Part shown: one piece after another, positions 29,591 to 38,875 of the stretch
How positions within the stretch are numbered: the stretch's first letter is position 1
How the letters are laid out: each line of letters opens with the position of its first letter
Assembly (NCBI RefSeq): GCF_001042985.1
Contig: NZ_JYKY01000004.1
Span: forward strand, 124,001-188,000
Length of the DNA: 64,000 bases
Source of the DNA: Pseudomonas lundensis
Lineage (GTDB): Bacteria; Pseudomonadota; Gammaproteobacteria; Pseudomonadales; Pseudomonadaceae
Direction: 5' to 3'
The notes under the pieces: model-generated
Told to the model about the DNA's origin: nothing
Database searches by the model: none
The model's input: the letters and a program-made list of their open reading frames with translations, nothing else
Position numbers and translations under genes: made by a program

Positions 29591-29630
29591 CACGTTACGT
29601 AACCCATAGTGGTTAAAAAACCATAACGTG
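29591..29630 (+). promoter_or_regulatory. Nested inverted repeats just upstream of the peroxidase start
   Basis: Outer arms CACGTTA (29591-29597) and TAACGTG (29624-29630) enclose TAACC/GGTTA (29600-29604/29611-29615) and GGTT/AACC (29611-29614/29619-29622) as alternatives. GTTACGTAAC at 29594-29603 is itself palindromic. The site ends at the ribosome site, so it could act as an operator or as mRNA structure. Confidence 0.4.
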
Positions 29631-29642
29631 AAGGAGAACACC

Positions 29643-30638
29643 GTGATTAAACCGTGGGTTGCACTGTGCAGTTTGATGCTGGGGGTGCAGGCGTGGGCCG
29701 CCGCGCCGATCAATGAACCGATACAGCCGATACAACCGGCAAAAATAACTGACCCGGCGAAGGTGGAACTGGGCAAGCAGTTGTGGTTTGACCCGAGGTT
29801 GTCCAAGTCCGGATTTATTTCCTGCAACTCGTGCCACAACTTGAGCATGGGCGGTAGCGATAATTTACCGACGTCCATTGGTCACAACTGGCATCAAGGG
29901 CCGATCAATTCGCCCACGGTGCTTAACTCGAGCCTGAACGTCGTGCAGTTTTGGGACGGGCGCGCCAAGACCCTCAAGGAACAGGCGGGCGGGCCGATTG
30001 CCAACCCCGGTGAAATGGGGTTTACCCACAACCTGGCCTCTGACGTGGTGCGCTCGATCCCGCAATATCGCGATTCATTCAAAGCGGTGTATGGCGATGA
30101 CACGGTCAGTATCGACCACATCACCGATGCACTGGCGGCATTCGAGGAGACGCTGGTCACACCCAATGCGCCGTTTGACCGGTGGTTAAAAGGTGAAAAA
30201 GACGCCATCAGCCCGGCCGCGGTTAAAGGGTATGAACTGTTTAAAAACACGGGCTGCATTGCTTGCCATAACGGCGAGGCCGTGGGCGGAGCATCGATGC
30301 AGAAAATGGGGATGATCGAGCCCTATGTCACCAAGAACCCATCCGAAGGTGTCGCCGGGCTGACGGGAAAAGACACCGACCGCATGCTGTTCAAGGTGCC
30401 CACCTTGCGCAACGTCGAGCTGACTTATCCGTACTTCCATGACGGTGCGTACTGGAATCTGGAGGAAGCGGTGGATGTGATGGCCCGTCTGCAATTGGGT
30501 CGCAAACTGAGCCAGGAGGAAGTGGGGCAGATAGTGGCCTTCCTTAAAACCCTGACGGGCGATCAGCCGAGCTTTATGTTGCCGCAGTTGCCGCCGTCCT
30601 CTGCACACACCCCGCACCCCGTGCCATTCGGCCAGTGA
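29643..30638 (+). CDS. ccpA: Di-haem cytochrome c peroxidase
   Basis: 331 aa from the GTG at 29643, which follows AAGGAG by 6 nt; a GTG at 29628 precedes the ribosome site. The signal peptide ends AWA|AP. Two CxxCH motifs (CNSCH and CIACH) bind the peroxidatic and electron-transfer haems. The C-terminal YPYFHDGAYWNLEEAVDVM is typical of bacterial CcpA/MauG-type peroxidases. It reduces H2O2 to water in the periplasm using cytochrome c or azurin. Confidence 0.92.
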   Translation: MIKPWVALCSLMLGVQAWAAAPINEPIQPIQPAKITDPAKVELGKQLWFDPRLSKSGFISCNSCHNLSMGGSDNLPTSIGHNWHQGPINSPTVLNSSLNVVQFWDGRAKTLKEQAGGPIANPGEMGFTHNLASDVVRSIPQYRDSFKAVYGDDTVSIDHITDALAAFEETLVTPNAPFDRWLKGEKDAISPAAVKGYELFKNTGCIACHNGEAVGGASMQKMGMIEPYVTKNPSEGVAGLTGKDTDRMLFKVPTLRNVELTYPYFHDGAYWNLEEAVDVMARLQLGRKLSQEEVGQIVAFLKTLTGDQPSFMLPQLPPSSAHTPHPVPFGQ

Positions 30639-30650
30639 TGCATTGAAGAC

Positions 30651-30670
30651 AGAGCCGCCAGTGCGGCTCT
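30651..30670. terminator. Hairpin between ccpA and the alginate lyase gene
   Basis: AGAGCCGC, loop CAGT, GCGGCTCT, between convergent genes. Confidence 0.55.
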
Positions 30671-30679
30671 GCGCTTTAC

Positions 30680-31351
30680 TCAGGGCGCGTTGTGGTCGAT
30701 GTCCAGCTTGCTGAACGTGACTTGCCCGCCTTCTTTGCTATTGCCCGTGTTGTCCTGCACGTACGCCCCGGCCTTGAAGTACAGCGGTTTGTCGCGCCAT
30801 GTAGCGCTGATGGGCGTGTTCCAGACTTTATTGGCGCCCTTGACGTTCAAGGTGCCGTCGGGTGTCAGGTTGATGACATAGGTGAAGCTCTTTTGCAGAG
30901 GCACATTCTCGGCCACCGTTACGGTCTTGATGGTGGTGTCGTTGGGCCGTATGCGCACCTTGGCCACCAGGTTGCCGCTGAGTTTGCTGGTCTTGTATTG
31001 GTATTCCAGCTTGAGCAGGGGCTGCTGACTTTGAAACGCATGGATCTGCCCGATCACGACCTTGCCGGAGGAGGGCACTTGATTGACGGCCAGCGTGGCG
31101 TTCAAAAAATGGTTGGCGCTGGGGTATAGCCAATTGCGCAAAGAGCCATCGGCGCGGGTTTCACGTAATTCGCTGCGCGGGTAAATGGCGTTGACGGTGG
31201 TGCTTGCGGTCACCGGCGCCCAGAAAAAAAGCGTGCCGGAATCGGCATGGAAATACACATTTTTGAAACCCTTAAGCAGGCGGGGAGTGTCGATGGTCGT
31301 CGGTGTGGAGCCGACAGGAACGCTCAGGTTCCAGGTTGACAGATCGATCAT
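30680..31351 (-). CDS. Polysaccharide lyase family 7 (alginate lyase), no signal peptide
   Basis: 223 aa, a single PL7 beta-jelly-roll domain. The three family motifs are present: RSELRE (about 58-63), QIH (about 101-103) and YFKAGAYVQ (about 191-199). These carry the catalytic Arg, Gln, His and Tyr. It would depolymerise alginate by beta-elimination. There is an in-frame stop eight codons before the ATG and no secretion signal, so the enzyme appears cytoplasmic or leaves the cell by another route. It is monocistronic. Confidence 0.88.
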   Translation of the reverse strand: MIDLSTWNLSVPVGSTPTTIDTPRLLKGFKNVYFHADSGTLFFWAPVTASTTVNAIYPRSELRETRADGSLRNWLYPSANHFLNATLAVNQVPSSGKVVIGQIHAFQSQQPLLKLEYQYKTSKLSGNLVAKVRIRPNDTTIKTVTVAENVPLQKSFTYVINLTPDGTLNVKGANKVWNTPISATWRDKPLYFKAGAYVQDNTGNSKEGGQVTFSKLDIDHNAP

Positions 31352-31675
31352 GTTTCGGGCCTTGTGCTGCTGCGCTTACAGGCCACACACACCGGAGTGG
31401 TGTCTGGACCAAGGCTTTGACGGGAGGTCTTTATAGGACGAACGGTATGGCCAGTTAAATGATGGCACTTTTATTTGACGTCAAAAAAACCTTATAACCG
31501 TAAAGCCCGCATTACATGTGGCGATAAACGGGCATACCGTTAGTCGGTTGGATCCGATTATGTCTAATTGTGTGGCGCAAGGTCGCTTCTGCTTTGCAGT
31601 GCCCGGGTTTAGAGTTGAGTTTCAGTTTTTGTCCGGTTTTCACCTGAGTTCAGGACAGTCAAATAGAGAAGCAGC
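31352..31675. other. Intergenic region between the PL7 lyase and the GGDEF gene
   Basis: 324 bp, noncoding, AT-richer than its surroundings. It holds promoters for two divergent genes. A perfect 12-bp palindrome, TTTGACGTCAAA, lies at 31474-31485. No terminator or convincing sigma-70 pair was seen. Confidence 0.5.
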
Positions 31676-33034
31676 ATGGAATGCGTGCCCGAGAAACCGG
31701 CTGAGGCTGGTTCAGTTCTTTTGGTAGTGGATGATTACCCTGAAAATCTGATCAGCATGCAGGCGTTGTTGCAGCGCCCCGACTGGCACATTCTGACCGC
31801 CGCTTCAGGTGTTGAAGCCCTGGATATGTTACTGCGCCACGAGGTCGACCTGGTGTTGCTGGACGTTCAGATGCCCGTCATGGACGGGTTTGAAGTTGCA
31901 CGTTTTATGCGCGGCAGCCAGCGCACGCGTTTTACCCCCATCATTTTCCTGACCGCCAACGCGCTATCCCGGGATGCCGTCCTGGAGGGCTACGCATGCG
32001 GTGCCGTGGACTACCTGCTCAAGCCTTTTGATTCCCAAATTCTCAAACCCAAAGTGCAGGCGCTGCTGGAGCATCAAAGCAATGCCAGGGCGTTGCGTCG
32101 CCTGAGCCGCGATCTGGAAATTGCCCAAGCGTTCAATGCCTCAGTGCTGGAAAACGCGGCCGAAGGGATTTTGGTGGTCAACGAAGACGGCTGCATCCGC
32201 TTTGCCAACCCGGCCATTTCGCGCCTGCTCAAGGTTTCGGTGGCCGGGCTCGAAGGCGTGCCCTTGCTGGATTTTCTGCAAAAGCCCCACGTGCCGCGCT
32301 GGTATGAATCTGCCATTTATCACGGTTATCAGCGGGGCGAAACCTACCGGGTGCATGACGCCATCCTGCGTTCGGCCCACGACCAGTTGCTCCCCGTGAC
32401 CTTGTCCTGTGCGCCGCTTTCCGGGCAACAACACGCCATGGTGGTGACGGTGCTGGACATGTCCGAAGTGTGCCATCTGCATCAGCAGCTCGAACTGCAA
32501 GCCATCACCGATTCGCTGACGGGGTTGTTGAACCGGCGCGGCTTTCAACGGGCCGTCGAAGCGTTACTGATGCGCGATGACGTCGATGCGCAACTGCGCG
32601 TGTTGTTGTACCTGGACCTGGATGGGTTCAAGCGCATCAACGACTCGCTTGGGCATGAGGTCGGGGACCACGCCCTGAGCTGGGTCTCCGAACAGCTGGA
32701 GCAGTGCGCACGCCCCGGCGATATTCTGGGGCGCATCGGCGGGGATGAATTCACCCTGTTGTTGAGCGTCGATGAGCCGCAGGAAGCCGCGCAGATCGCA
32801 GAGCAACTGATCGAGCGTATCGCAGTGCATCAGCTCATCCAGGGGCTGGATGTCAGCCTCGGCGTCAGCATCGGCATTGCGGTTGACCCCGGCGGCGGCA
32901 CCGGCCTTGAAACCCTGATGCGCGCAGCCGATGCGGCCATGTATGAAGCCAAGCGGGCAGGGCGTCAGCAGTACCGTTTTTATGACGCGCTGATCAGCAC
33001 CCAGGCGCTGCTCAGCCCTGTTCACTGGAAGTAA
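31676..33034 (+). CDS. Response regulator with PAS and GGDEF domains (diguanylate cyclase)
   Basis: 452 aa. REC domain (~12-130) with acidic pocket VVDDYPENL, phospho-acceptor LLDVQMPVMDG and the Lys of YLLKPFD. PAS-like domain (~155-275). GGDEF domain (~285-440) with an intact GGDEF active site and the inhibitory RxxD motif (RPGD) five residues before it. It should make cyclic di-GMP when phosphorylated, with product inhibition. No cognate kinase is adjacent. The ATG at 31676 follows AGAAGC. Confidence 0.93.
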   Translation: MECVPEKPAEAGSVLLVVDDYPENLISMQALLQRPDWHILTAASGVEALDMLLRHEVDLVLLDVQMPVMDGFEVARFMRGSQRTRFTPIIFLTANALSRDAVLEGYACGAVDYLLKPFDSQILKPKVQALLEHQSNARALRRLSRDLEIAQAFNASVLENAAEGILVVNEDGCIRFANPAISRLLKVSVAGLEGVPLLDFLQKPHVPRWYESAIYHGYQRGETYRVHDAILRSAHDQLLPVTLSCAPLSGQQHAMVVTVLDMSEVCHLHQQLELQAITDSLTGLLNRRGFQRAVEALLMRDDVDAQLRVLLYLDLDGFKRINDSLGHEVGDHALSWVSEQLEQCARPGDILGRIGGDEFTLLLSVDEPQEAAQIAEQLIERIAVHQLIQGLDVSLGVSIGIAVDPGGGTGLETLMRAADAAMYEAKRAGRQQYRFYDALISTQALLSPVHWK

Positions 33035-33040
33035 GGGCTG

Positions 33041-33066
33041 GTGCGCCGCTACACTGGCGCACTTTT
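33041..33066 (+). terminator. Terminator after the GGDEF gene
   Basis: GTGCGCC, 8-nt loop, GGCGCAC, TTTT. It lies directly ahead of the next gene, so the two are probably separate transcripts. Confidence 0.65.
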
Positions 33067-33084
33067 ACGCGTCGCGCGGGCCCC

Positions 33085-33585
33085 ATGACTGTTCTCAAAT
33101 ACCTCCAGGCATACCCTCAGACCTTGCAGGATCAAGTGCGGCAATTGATCGAACGCGATCAGTTAGGCGCGTACCTGAACGAACGCTACCCCGGTAAACA
33201 TGCCGTGCAGAGCGACAAGGCCCTGTACGCGTACGCGCTTGAACTCAAGCAGGAACACCTGCGCAATGCGCCGTCCTTCGACAAGGTGCTGTTCGATAAT
33301 CGCCTCGACCTGACCCACCGCGCACTGGGCTTGCACACCACCATTTCACGGGTGCAGGGCGGCAAGCTCAAGGCCAAGAAAGAGCTGCGCGTGGCCTCTT
33401 TGTTCAAGGACACCGCACCCGCATTCCTGAAGATGATCGTGGTCCACGAATTGGCCCACTTGAAGGAATCGGACCACAACAAAGCGTTCTACAAGCTGTG
33501 CGAGTACATGCTGCCCGACTACCACCAGCTGGAATTCGACTTGCGGGTGTACCTGACGTGGCGTGACATGCAGGGCAAACCCTGA
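33085..33585 (+). CDS. YgjP/DUF45-type metallopeptidase
   Basis: 166 aa. Zinc-binding motif HELAH at residues ~117-121 (VVHELAHLKESDHNKAFY), with a third His downstream as in the YgjP-like (DUF45/SprT-like gluzincin) family. Cytoplasmic. The substrate is unknown. Confidence 0.82.
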   Translation: MTVLKYLQAYPQTLQDQVRQLIERDQLGAYLNERYPGKHAVQSDKALYAYALELKQEHLRNAPSFDKVLFDNRLDLTHRALGLHTTISRVQGGKLKAKKELRVASLFKDTAPAFLKMIVVHELAHLKESDHNKAFYKLCEYMLPDYHQLEFDLRVYLTWRDMQGKP

Positions 33586-33648
33586 CTTGACCGGCGGCCG
33601 CGCACCGGTTCGCGCAGTCGGCAATCCAACGTGTGACAGGAGTGATCA

Positions 33649-33945
33649 ATGGACGTCAGTAAAACCAAAAGCAGCTTTTACCGGCGCCTGTATGTGGCCT
33701 GGTTGATTGATACCCAACGGGCCAGTAATGTGCCGGCGCTCACCGAAGTGACCGGCATGCCCCGTCGCACGGCGCAGGACACCCTTGCAGCGCTCGCTGA
33801 CCTGGACATCCTGTGCGAATTCGAACAAGAGGACGGCGCCCGCAATCACGCTGGGCGCTATGTGATCCGCAGTTGGGGCCCGATTGATAAAAGTTGGGTC
33901 GCCCGGCATGTGGAGCAGATCAAGCAGGTATTGAATTACCCCTGA
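33649..33945 (+). CDS. Winged helix-turn-helix protein
   Basis: 98 aa. Residues ~15-60 form a helix-turn-helix (ASNVPALTEVTGMPRRTAQDTLAALADL) followed by a short wing (HAGRYVIRSWGPID). A ribosome site (CAGGAG) lies upstream. It looks like a small conserved Pseudomonas DNA-binding protein with no known target. It is convergent with the ElaA gene and overlaps its 3' end by 10 bp. Confidence 0.78.
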   Translation: MDVSKTKSSFYRRLYVAWLIDTQRASNVPALTEVTGMPRRTAQDTLAALADLDILCEFEQEDGARNHAGRYVIRSWGPIDKSWVARHVEQIKQVLNYP

Positions 33946-34403
33946 GCGTCTACGTTCAGGCGCATGCCGATATGCGGGATGTTGTCTTCGAAGTAGGGCT
34001 CGCCCACGGCGTTAAAACCGTGCTTGGCGTACAGCGATTGCAGGTGCGCCTGGGCGGACAGAAAGACAGGCTCCTGCGGCCAGTTTTCTTTGATGTTATG
34101 CAGCGCTTGGTCCATCAAATCATGGCCCAGGCTATGCCCACGTGCCTGCGGTGCAACAATCACCCGGCCAATCACCACGTCCCCGGCATGGGACTCTGGG
34201 TCGAGCAAGCGCGCATACGCCACCAGTTGATCGTTTTGCCAGCCCATCAGGTGCAGCGTGTCACCTTCCAGATCCTGTCCGTCGATGTCCAGATAGGCGC
34301 ATTCCTGTTCAACGATGAACACTTCGCAGCGCAGCTTCAAAATGGCGTACAGCTGTTCTTTACCCAGGTCAGAGTGGTGTTTACAGATCCAGTCAGTGGT
34401 CAC
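33936..34403 (-). CDS. ElaA-type GNAT N-acetyltransferase
   Basis: 155 aa from a GTG at 34403 with AGGA 8 nt upstream; a longer reading from 34454 lacks support. It is a GNAT fold with the acetyl-CoA motif VIVAPQARGHSLGHDLM and the ElaA-like start LYAILKLRCEVFIVEQECAYLDIDG. The substrate is unknown. Confidence 0.85.
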   Translation of the reverse strand: MTTDWICKHHSDLGKEQLYAILKLRCEVFIVEQECAYLDIDGQDLEGDTLHLMGWQNDQLVAYARLLDPESHAGDVVIGRVIVAPQARGHSLGHDLMDQALHNIKENWPQEPVFLSAQAHLQSLYAKHGFNAVGEPYFEDNIPHIGMRLNVDAQG

Positions 34404-34620
34404 GGTGTTGTCCTGAAAGAGTGGCGATCGCCAGATACTAGGCGCGAATGGCAAAGCAGGCCAAGCGTAAAAGTGTCAGCAGATAAGGCTTTTTGATATC
34501 AACCTACTGCGATTGGGAGTTATCTTTAAGTGGCCCGGGCCTTCATCCCTTGACGCTGATCAGGATGGGCCCCAATAAATGGCAGCTAAATAATAGTGGG
34601 CAGCCCCTTAAGGATCTTGC

Positions 34621-35358
34621 ATGTCTCGCTTGCGCAGAGCTTTGATTGTGTCCGGATTGACCTTATGGGCTCATCACGCCAGCGCCGACACGCTGCGTCT
34701 GGTGGGCGATCACTGGCCGCCGTTTACCGATGGCACGCTGGTCAATGGCGGGCTGGCCACCGATCTGGTCAGCACAGCCCTTGCGCGGGCCGGGTACCCC
34801 AGCGCTTTTGAGCAAGTGCCGTGGGCCAGGGCGTTGCAAGGGATACAAAACGGTCGTTACGACGTGCTGGTTAACGCCTGGTTCCATGAAGATCGTCAGA
34901 AAATCGGGCAGTTTTCAGCGCCGTATCTGCAAAACCGCCTGCGTTTTATCCGCCGCAAAGACTCCCCCGTTGAATACGACACGCTAGGGCAGTTGACCGG
35001 TTATGCCATCGCCTATGTGCCCGGTTACGCCTATACCCCCGCGTTCGACAACAGCACCCAGCTCAACAAAGTCCCTGTGCATAACTTTGCGATGGCCGTG
35101 CGCATGCTGGTGGCGGGCCGGGTGAGCCTGACGCTGGAAGACGAGTATGTGGCGCGCTATCGGCTGTCGCGCGAATCGGCGCGGGTGCGCAACGCGGTGG
35201 AGTTCATGCCCAAGGCCTTGAGCGAAAACCAGCTGCATATTCTGGTCAGCCTGCAAAACCCCGATCACGCCAAAATCGTCTCGGATTTCGACCGTGAAAT
35301 CACTGCCATGAAAGCCGACGGCAGTTTTGAACGCCTGCTCAAAGCCCATGGCATGTAG
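34621..35358 (+). CDS. Periplasmic SBP-family-3 solute-binding protein
   Basis: 245 aa. The signal peptide ends near HASA|D (~22). It is a binding fold of the polar-amino-acid type (LVGDHWPPFTDGT, GRYDVLVNAWFHEDR). AAGGAT precedes the start at 34621. No transporter genes adjoin it, so it may be a stand-alone binding protein or a sensor partner. Confidence 0.8.
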   Translation: MSRLRRALIVSGLTLWAHHASADTLRLVGDHWPPFTDGTLVNGGLATDLVSTALARAGYPSAFEQVPWARALQGIQNGRYDVLVNAWFHEDRQKIGQFSAPYLQNRLRFIRRKDSPVEYDTLGQLTGYAIAYVPGYAYTPAFDNSTQLNKVPVHNFAMAVRMLVAGRVSLTLEDEYVARYRLSRESARVRNAVEFMPKALSENQLHILVSLQNPDHAKIVSDFDREITAMKADGSFERLLKAHGM

Positions 35359-35390
35359 GCCGTATTAATCGCCCGAGGCGCTAAACGGCT

Positions 35391-37565
35391 TTACGGGGTT
35401 TTGATCAAGTGCGCGGCCAGTGTGCGCAAAGGCCCGAGCTGGCGGCAGATCAGCGCCAGTTGGGTTTGCACCAGTCGCTGGCTTTCGTCGATGTCATCCG
35501 GCATCTGCTCCAGCGCGCTGGCCAGTGCTTCCTCGTCATCGCTCTGCACCGCCACCGGTTGACGGTTGACCAGCCCTTGGGCGATCAGGTCAATGCTGTC
35601 GGCTATCGTGCGCCCGGCCCCTTCGATCAACTGTTCGCGCACCTCGGCCGGTAACTGCGTGTCGCGGTGCGCACCCAGCCCTGACAGATAACTGAGCAGC
35701 GTGTGCGACAACACCAGAAAGCGGAAGCCCATGTCCGCATCCTTACGGAAGTGCCCCGGTTCCATCAGCATGTTGGCCAGCGTGGTCGACAGCGCGGCAT
35801 CCGCGTTGTGGGCGTTGCGTCGGGCCAGCCGATAGGCCAGGTCGTCGCTCTTGCCCTGCGCGTATTGCTGCAAGATCTGGCGCAGGTACTGGCTGTTGCA
35901 GCTCAAGGTGTTGGCCAGCACTTTATTCAGGCGCCGCCCTTGCCAGTCGGGCAGGAACAGGAACACGGCGGCAGCCGCAATCACGCTGCCCACCAGGGTG
36001 TCGAACAGGCGTGGCAGGAACAACCCGTAGCCGTCGCCCACCTGATTGAAGCAAAACAGCACCATCAAGGTGATGGCCGCGGTGCTCAAGGTGTAGCGCG
36101 AGGTGCGGTTAATAAAGAACACCACCCCGGCCGCCACTGCAAACATTGACTGGATCAGCGGGTTGGGAAACAGATCGAACAGCGCCCAGCCCACCGCCAG
36201 GCCGATGGCCGTGCCGATGATGCGCTGGCTGAACTTGCGCCGCGTAGCCCCGTAGCTGGGCGAGCACACAAACAATGTGGTCAGGATGATCCAGTAGCCT
36301 TGGGTCGGGTGAATCCAGTGCACCATGGCAAAGCCGATGCACAGTGCCAACGGCAGGCGCAGGGCGTGACGAAAAATCAGCGACGTGGGCGTCAGGTTCT
36401 GGCGCAGACGCGACCACACATCCTTCAGGTTGCGCGGCGAGCGGTCCAGCAAGCTGCTGTCGGTGGCGTCCGCCAAGGTGTCGGGGTTGCTGGCGTCACT
36501 CAGCAACCGGTCGAGGGTGCCGAGGTTGGCGGCCAGCGCCCGCAGGGAGCGCAACAGCCCGCGCCAGGCCGGATTGCTCTGGATGCGCAAGTGTTCGAGC
36601 GAGGCATGCAAGTCGCCCAGCGCTTCGGCAAAACTGTCGTCATAGACAAAGGCTTGGCGCAGCTTGATCGATTCGGACAACCGCTGGCAGGCGACCCCTT
36701 GCTGGCGCAGCAGGCGCTGACAGCGGAACATTACGTCACTGTGGAAGAAGGCATCGGCCAGCGCGTTGTAAGGGTAGTGCGAGGAGCTGGCGCGCTCGTG
36801 AATGTCTTGGGCCAGGAAGTACAGCTTCAAGTAGCGACTGAGGGTGGAGCCCGGCCGCGAGTTGCCGACCCGGTGCAGGATAATTTCCTTGGCGGTGTTC
36901 AGCGCTGCCACCACCTTGCCGTTCTGACGGGCCAGCTCAAGGCGGCCGGCTTCCACGTCCAGCGTGCGGATCGGTTCGAACAACGACGATTTGAGCTTGA
37001 GGTACAGCCCCAATTCCCAAAACAGCCGCGCCAGACTTTGCTGCACCGGCTGATTGGAAAACAGCGCCTGCCACAGTACCGACAGCACGCCATACCAGGC
37101 GGCGCCCGCCACCAGCAGCAGCGGTTCGTGCCAGAAGTCGGTCACTTCGCCGCCACGCTGATCGACACCGATCATCGTGTACACCGCCAGAATCAGCGTG
37201 GCAGAGGCAATGGCGCCATAGCGCTCACCCAAGGCCCCGAGCATGGTCAGGCCAAAGCTGGCCAACGCCAGCGCGCACACCATCAACAGCGGGTAGGGGA
37301 ATAACAGTTCAACCGTGGTCGCAGCGGCGGTGAAACACACCAGCGTCACCAGCAAGGCATTCAGACGGCCTTGCCAGCTGTCATCGGTTTCGGACAGGGC
37401 GCTGGCGATGATCCCCAAAAACAGCGGGATCAGCAGCTTCATTTCATTCTGATACCAGCAAAAGGCCATGCTGCCGGTCAGGGCGATAAACACCCGCACG
37501 CTGTAACTGAACTTGTCCTGTGCCCACAGGCGGCGCAGAGACTGTCGAACGGTTTTCGATGACAT
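35391..37565 (-). CDS. YccS/YhfK-family (FUSC) inner-membrane protein
   Basis: 724 aa. Two clusters of membrane segments (about 20-160 and 385-520) separated by a large cytoplasmic region, and a C-terminal cytoplasmic domain: the fusaric-acid-resistance-like (FUSC) architecture. It shows the LNKVLANTLSCNSQYL and YRLARRNAHNADAALST blocks of YccS-type proteins. Thought to belong to the aromatic acid efflux superfamily; its substrate is unknown. Monocistronic. Confidence 0.88.
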   Translation of the reverse strand: MSSKTVRQSLRRLWAQDKFSYSVRVFIALTGSMAFCWYQNEMKLLIPLFLGIIASALSETDDSWQGRLNALLVTLVCFTAAATTVELLFPYPLLMVCALALASFGLTMLGALGERYGAIASATLILAVYTMIGVDQRGGEVTDFWHEPLLLVAGAAWYGVLSVLWQALFSNQPVQQSLARLFWELGLYLKLKSSLFEPIRTLDVEAGRLELARQNGKVVAALNTAKEIILHRVGNSRPGSTLSRYLKLYFLAQDIHERASSSHYPYNALADAFFHSDVMFRCQRLLRQQGVACQRLSESIKLRQAFVYDDSFAEALGDLHASLEHLRIQSNPAWRGLLRSLRALAANLGTLDRLLSDASNPDTLADATDSSLLDRSPRNLKDVWSRLRQNLTPTSLIFRHALRLPLALCIGFAMVHWIHPTQGYWIILTTLFVCSPSYGATRRKFSQRIIGTAIGLAVGWALFDLFPNPLIQSMFAVAAGVVFFINRTSRYTLSTAAITLMVLFCFNQVGDGYGLFLPRLFDTLVGSVIAAAAVFLFLPDWQGRRLNKVLANTLSCNSQYLRQILQQYAQGKSDDLAYRLARRNAHNADAALSTTLANMLMEPGHFRKDADMGFRFLVLSHTLLSYLSGLGAHRDTQLPAEVREQLIEGAGRTIADSIDLIAQGLVNRQPVAVQSDDEEALASALEQMPDDIDESQRLVQTQLALICRQLGPLRTLAAHLIKTP

Positions 37566-37675
37566 TGAAGTGGCGTTGCCTTGCGAGTCGTTTCGCTAAA
37601 TTGAGCCAGTTATGACGACAGTGCAATGACACTGTTCACATCGCCCCCAAAAAAATTCAGGGGCTGTCAACGCGG

Positions 37676-38854
37676 TCAGACGTATTGCGCTGCCGCGTAG
37701 CCCGAAGCCCAGGCCCACTGAAAATTGAAGCCGCCCAAGTGGCCGCTGACATCCAGCACCTCGCCCACGAAATACAGGCCAGGGCTTTTCAGCGATTCCA
37801 TGGTTTTGGACGACACTTCGCGCGTGTCCACACCCCCCAGCGTCACCTCGGCGGTGCGGTAGCCTTCGGTGCCCGCCGGTACGACCTTCCAGCTCGCCAG
37901 TTTGTCCGCCACGTCCGCCAGCTCACCGGGCGTGTATTGCTTCATTGGCTTGGACACAAACCAGTGTTCGGCCAGCAGGTTGGCCATCTTCTTGGTGAAA
38001 ATCTCGCCCAGCAGGGTTTTCAGCTCGCTGTTCGGGCGTTCGGCCTGCTGGCTGTGCAGCCAGTCGAGGGCGTCGAGGTCGGGCAGCAGGTTGATTTCAA
38101 CCGTATCGCCAGGGTTCCAGAACGATGAAATCTGCAAAATCGCCGGGCCGCTCAAGCCACGGTGAGTGAACAGGATGTTCTCGCGAAAGCTCTGATCGTT
38201 GCAGCTCACCAGGCAATCCACCGAGGTGCCGGACAGTTCGGTGCAGATTGCTTTCAACTGGTCGGTGATGGTAAACGGCACAAGCCCGGCGCGGGTCGGC
38301 AGCAGGGTATGCCCGAACTGCTTGGCCACTTGATAGCCGAAACCGGTCGCACCGAGGGTCGGGATCGACAAGCCGCCGGTAGCGATCACCAGCGATTGGC
38401 ACTGCAACGCATCGAGCGTGGTGTTCACGGTGTAACCGGCTTCGGTTTTCTCGATCTGCTCGACGGACGTGTCCAGGTGCAGGCTGACCCCCGCGTGCTG
38501 GCATTCGTCCAGGAGCATCTCAAGGATGTCGCTGGACTTGTTGTCGCAAAACAGTTGGCCGAGTTTTTTCTCGTGGTACGGCACGCCATGCTTGGCCACC
38601 ATCGCGATGAAATCCCACTGCGTGTAACGGGCCAATGCCGACTTGCAGAAGTGCGGGTTCTGCGACAGAAAATTGTTGGGTTCGGTGTACATATTGGTGA
38701 AGTTGCAACGTCCACCGCCGGACATGAGGATTTTTTTGCCCGCCTTGTTGGCGTGGTCGATCAACATCACCTTGCGCCCACGTCCGGCAGCGGTCAGCGC
38801 GCACATCAAGCCTGCGGCGCCAGCGCCAATGATTACAACGTCGGTAGAACGCAC
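37676..38854 (-). CDS. YhiN/HI0933-family flavoprotein (BaiN-like)
   Basis: 392 aa from a GTG at 38854 preceded by GAGGA; a GTG ten codons earlier is less well placed. FAD motif DVVIIGAGAAGLMCALTAAGRG and the family hallmark KILMSGGGRCNFTN; the C-terminal GEVLDVSGHLGGFNFQWAWASGYAAAQ is the usual flavin-binding end. A probable NAD(P)/FAD oxidoreductase of unknown substrate. Confidence 0.9.
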   Translation of the reverse strand: MRSTDVVIIGAGAAGLMCALTAAGRGRKVMLIDHANKAGKKILMSGGGRCNFTNMYTEPNNFLSQNPHFCKSALARYTQWDFIAMVAKHGVPYHEKKLGQLFCDNKSSDILEMLLDECQHAGVSLHLDTSVEQIEKTEAGYTVNTTLDALQCQSLVIATGGLSIPTLGATGFGYQVAKQFGHTLLPTRAGLVPFTITDQLKAICTELSGTSVDCLVSCNDQSFRENILFTHRGLSGPAILQISSFWNPGDTVEINLLPDLDALDWLHSQQAERPNSELKTLLGEIFTKKMANLLAEHWFVSKPMKQYTPGELADVADKLASWKVVPAGTEGYRTAEVTLGGVDTREVSSKTMESLKSPGLYFVGEVLDVSGHLGGFNFQWAWASGYAAAQYV

Positions 38855-38875
38855 AGCGCAGTCCTCACTAAAAGC

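Noticed and set aside
31475..31498. TTGACG and TATAAC as a sigma-70 promoter
   Set aside because: The spacing is only 12 bp.
31518..31727. 69-codon frame upstream of the GGDEF gene
   Set aside because: Overlaps the start of a well-supported gene in another frame.
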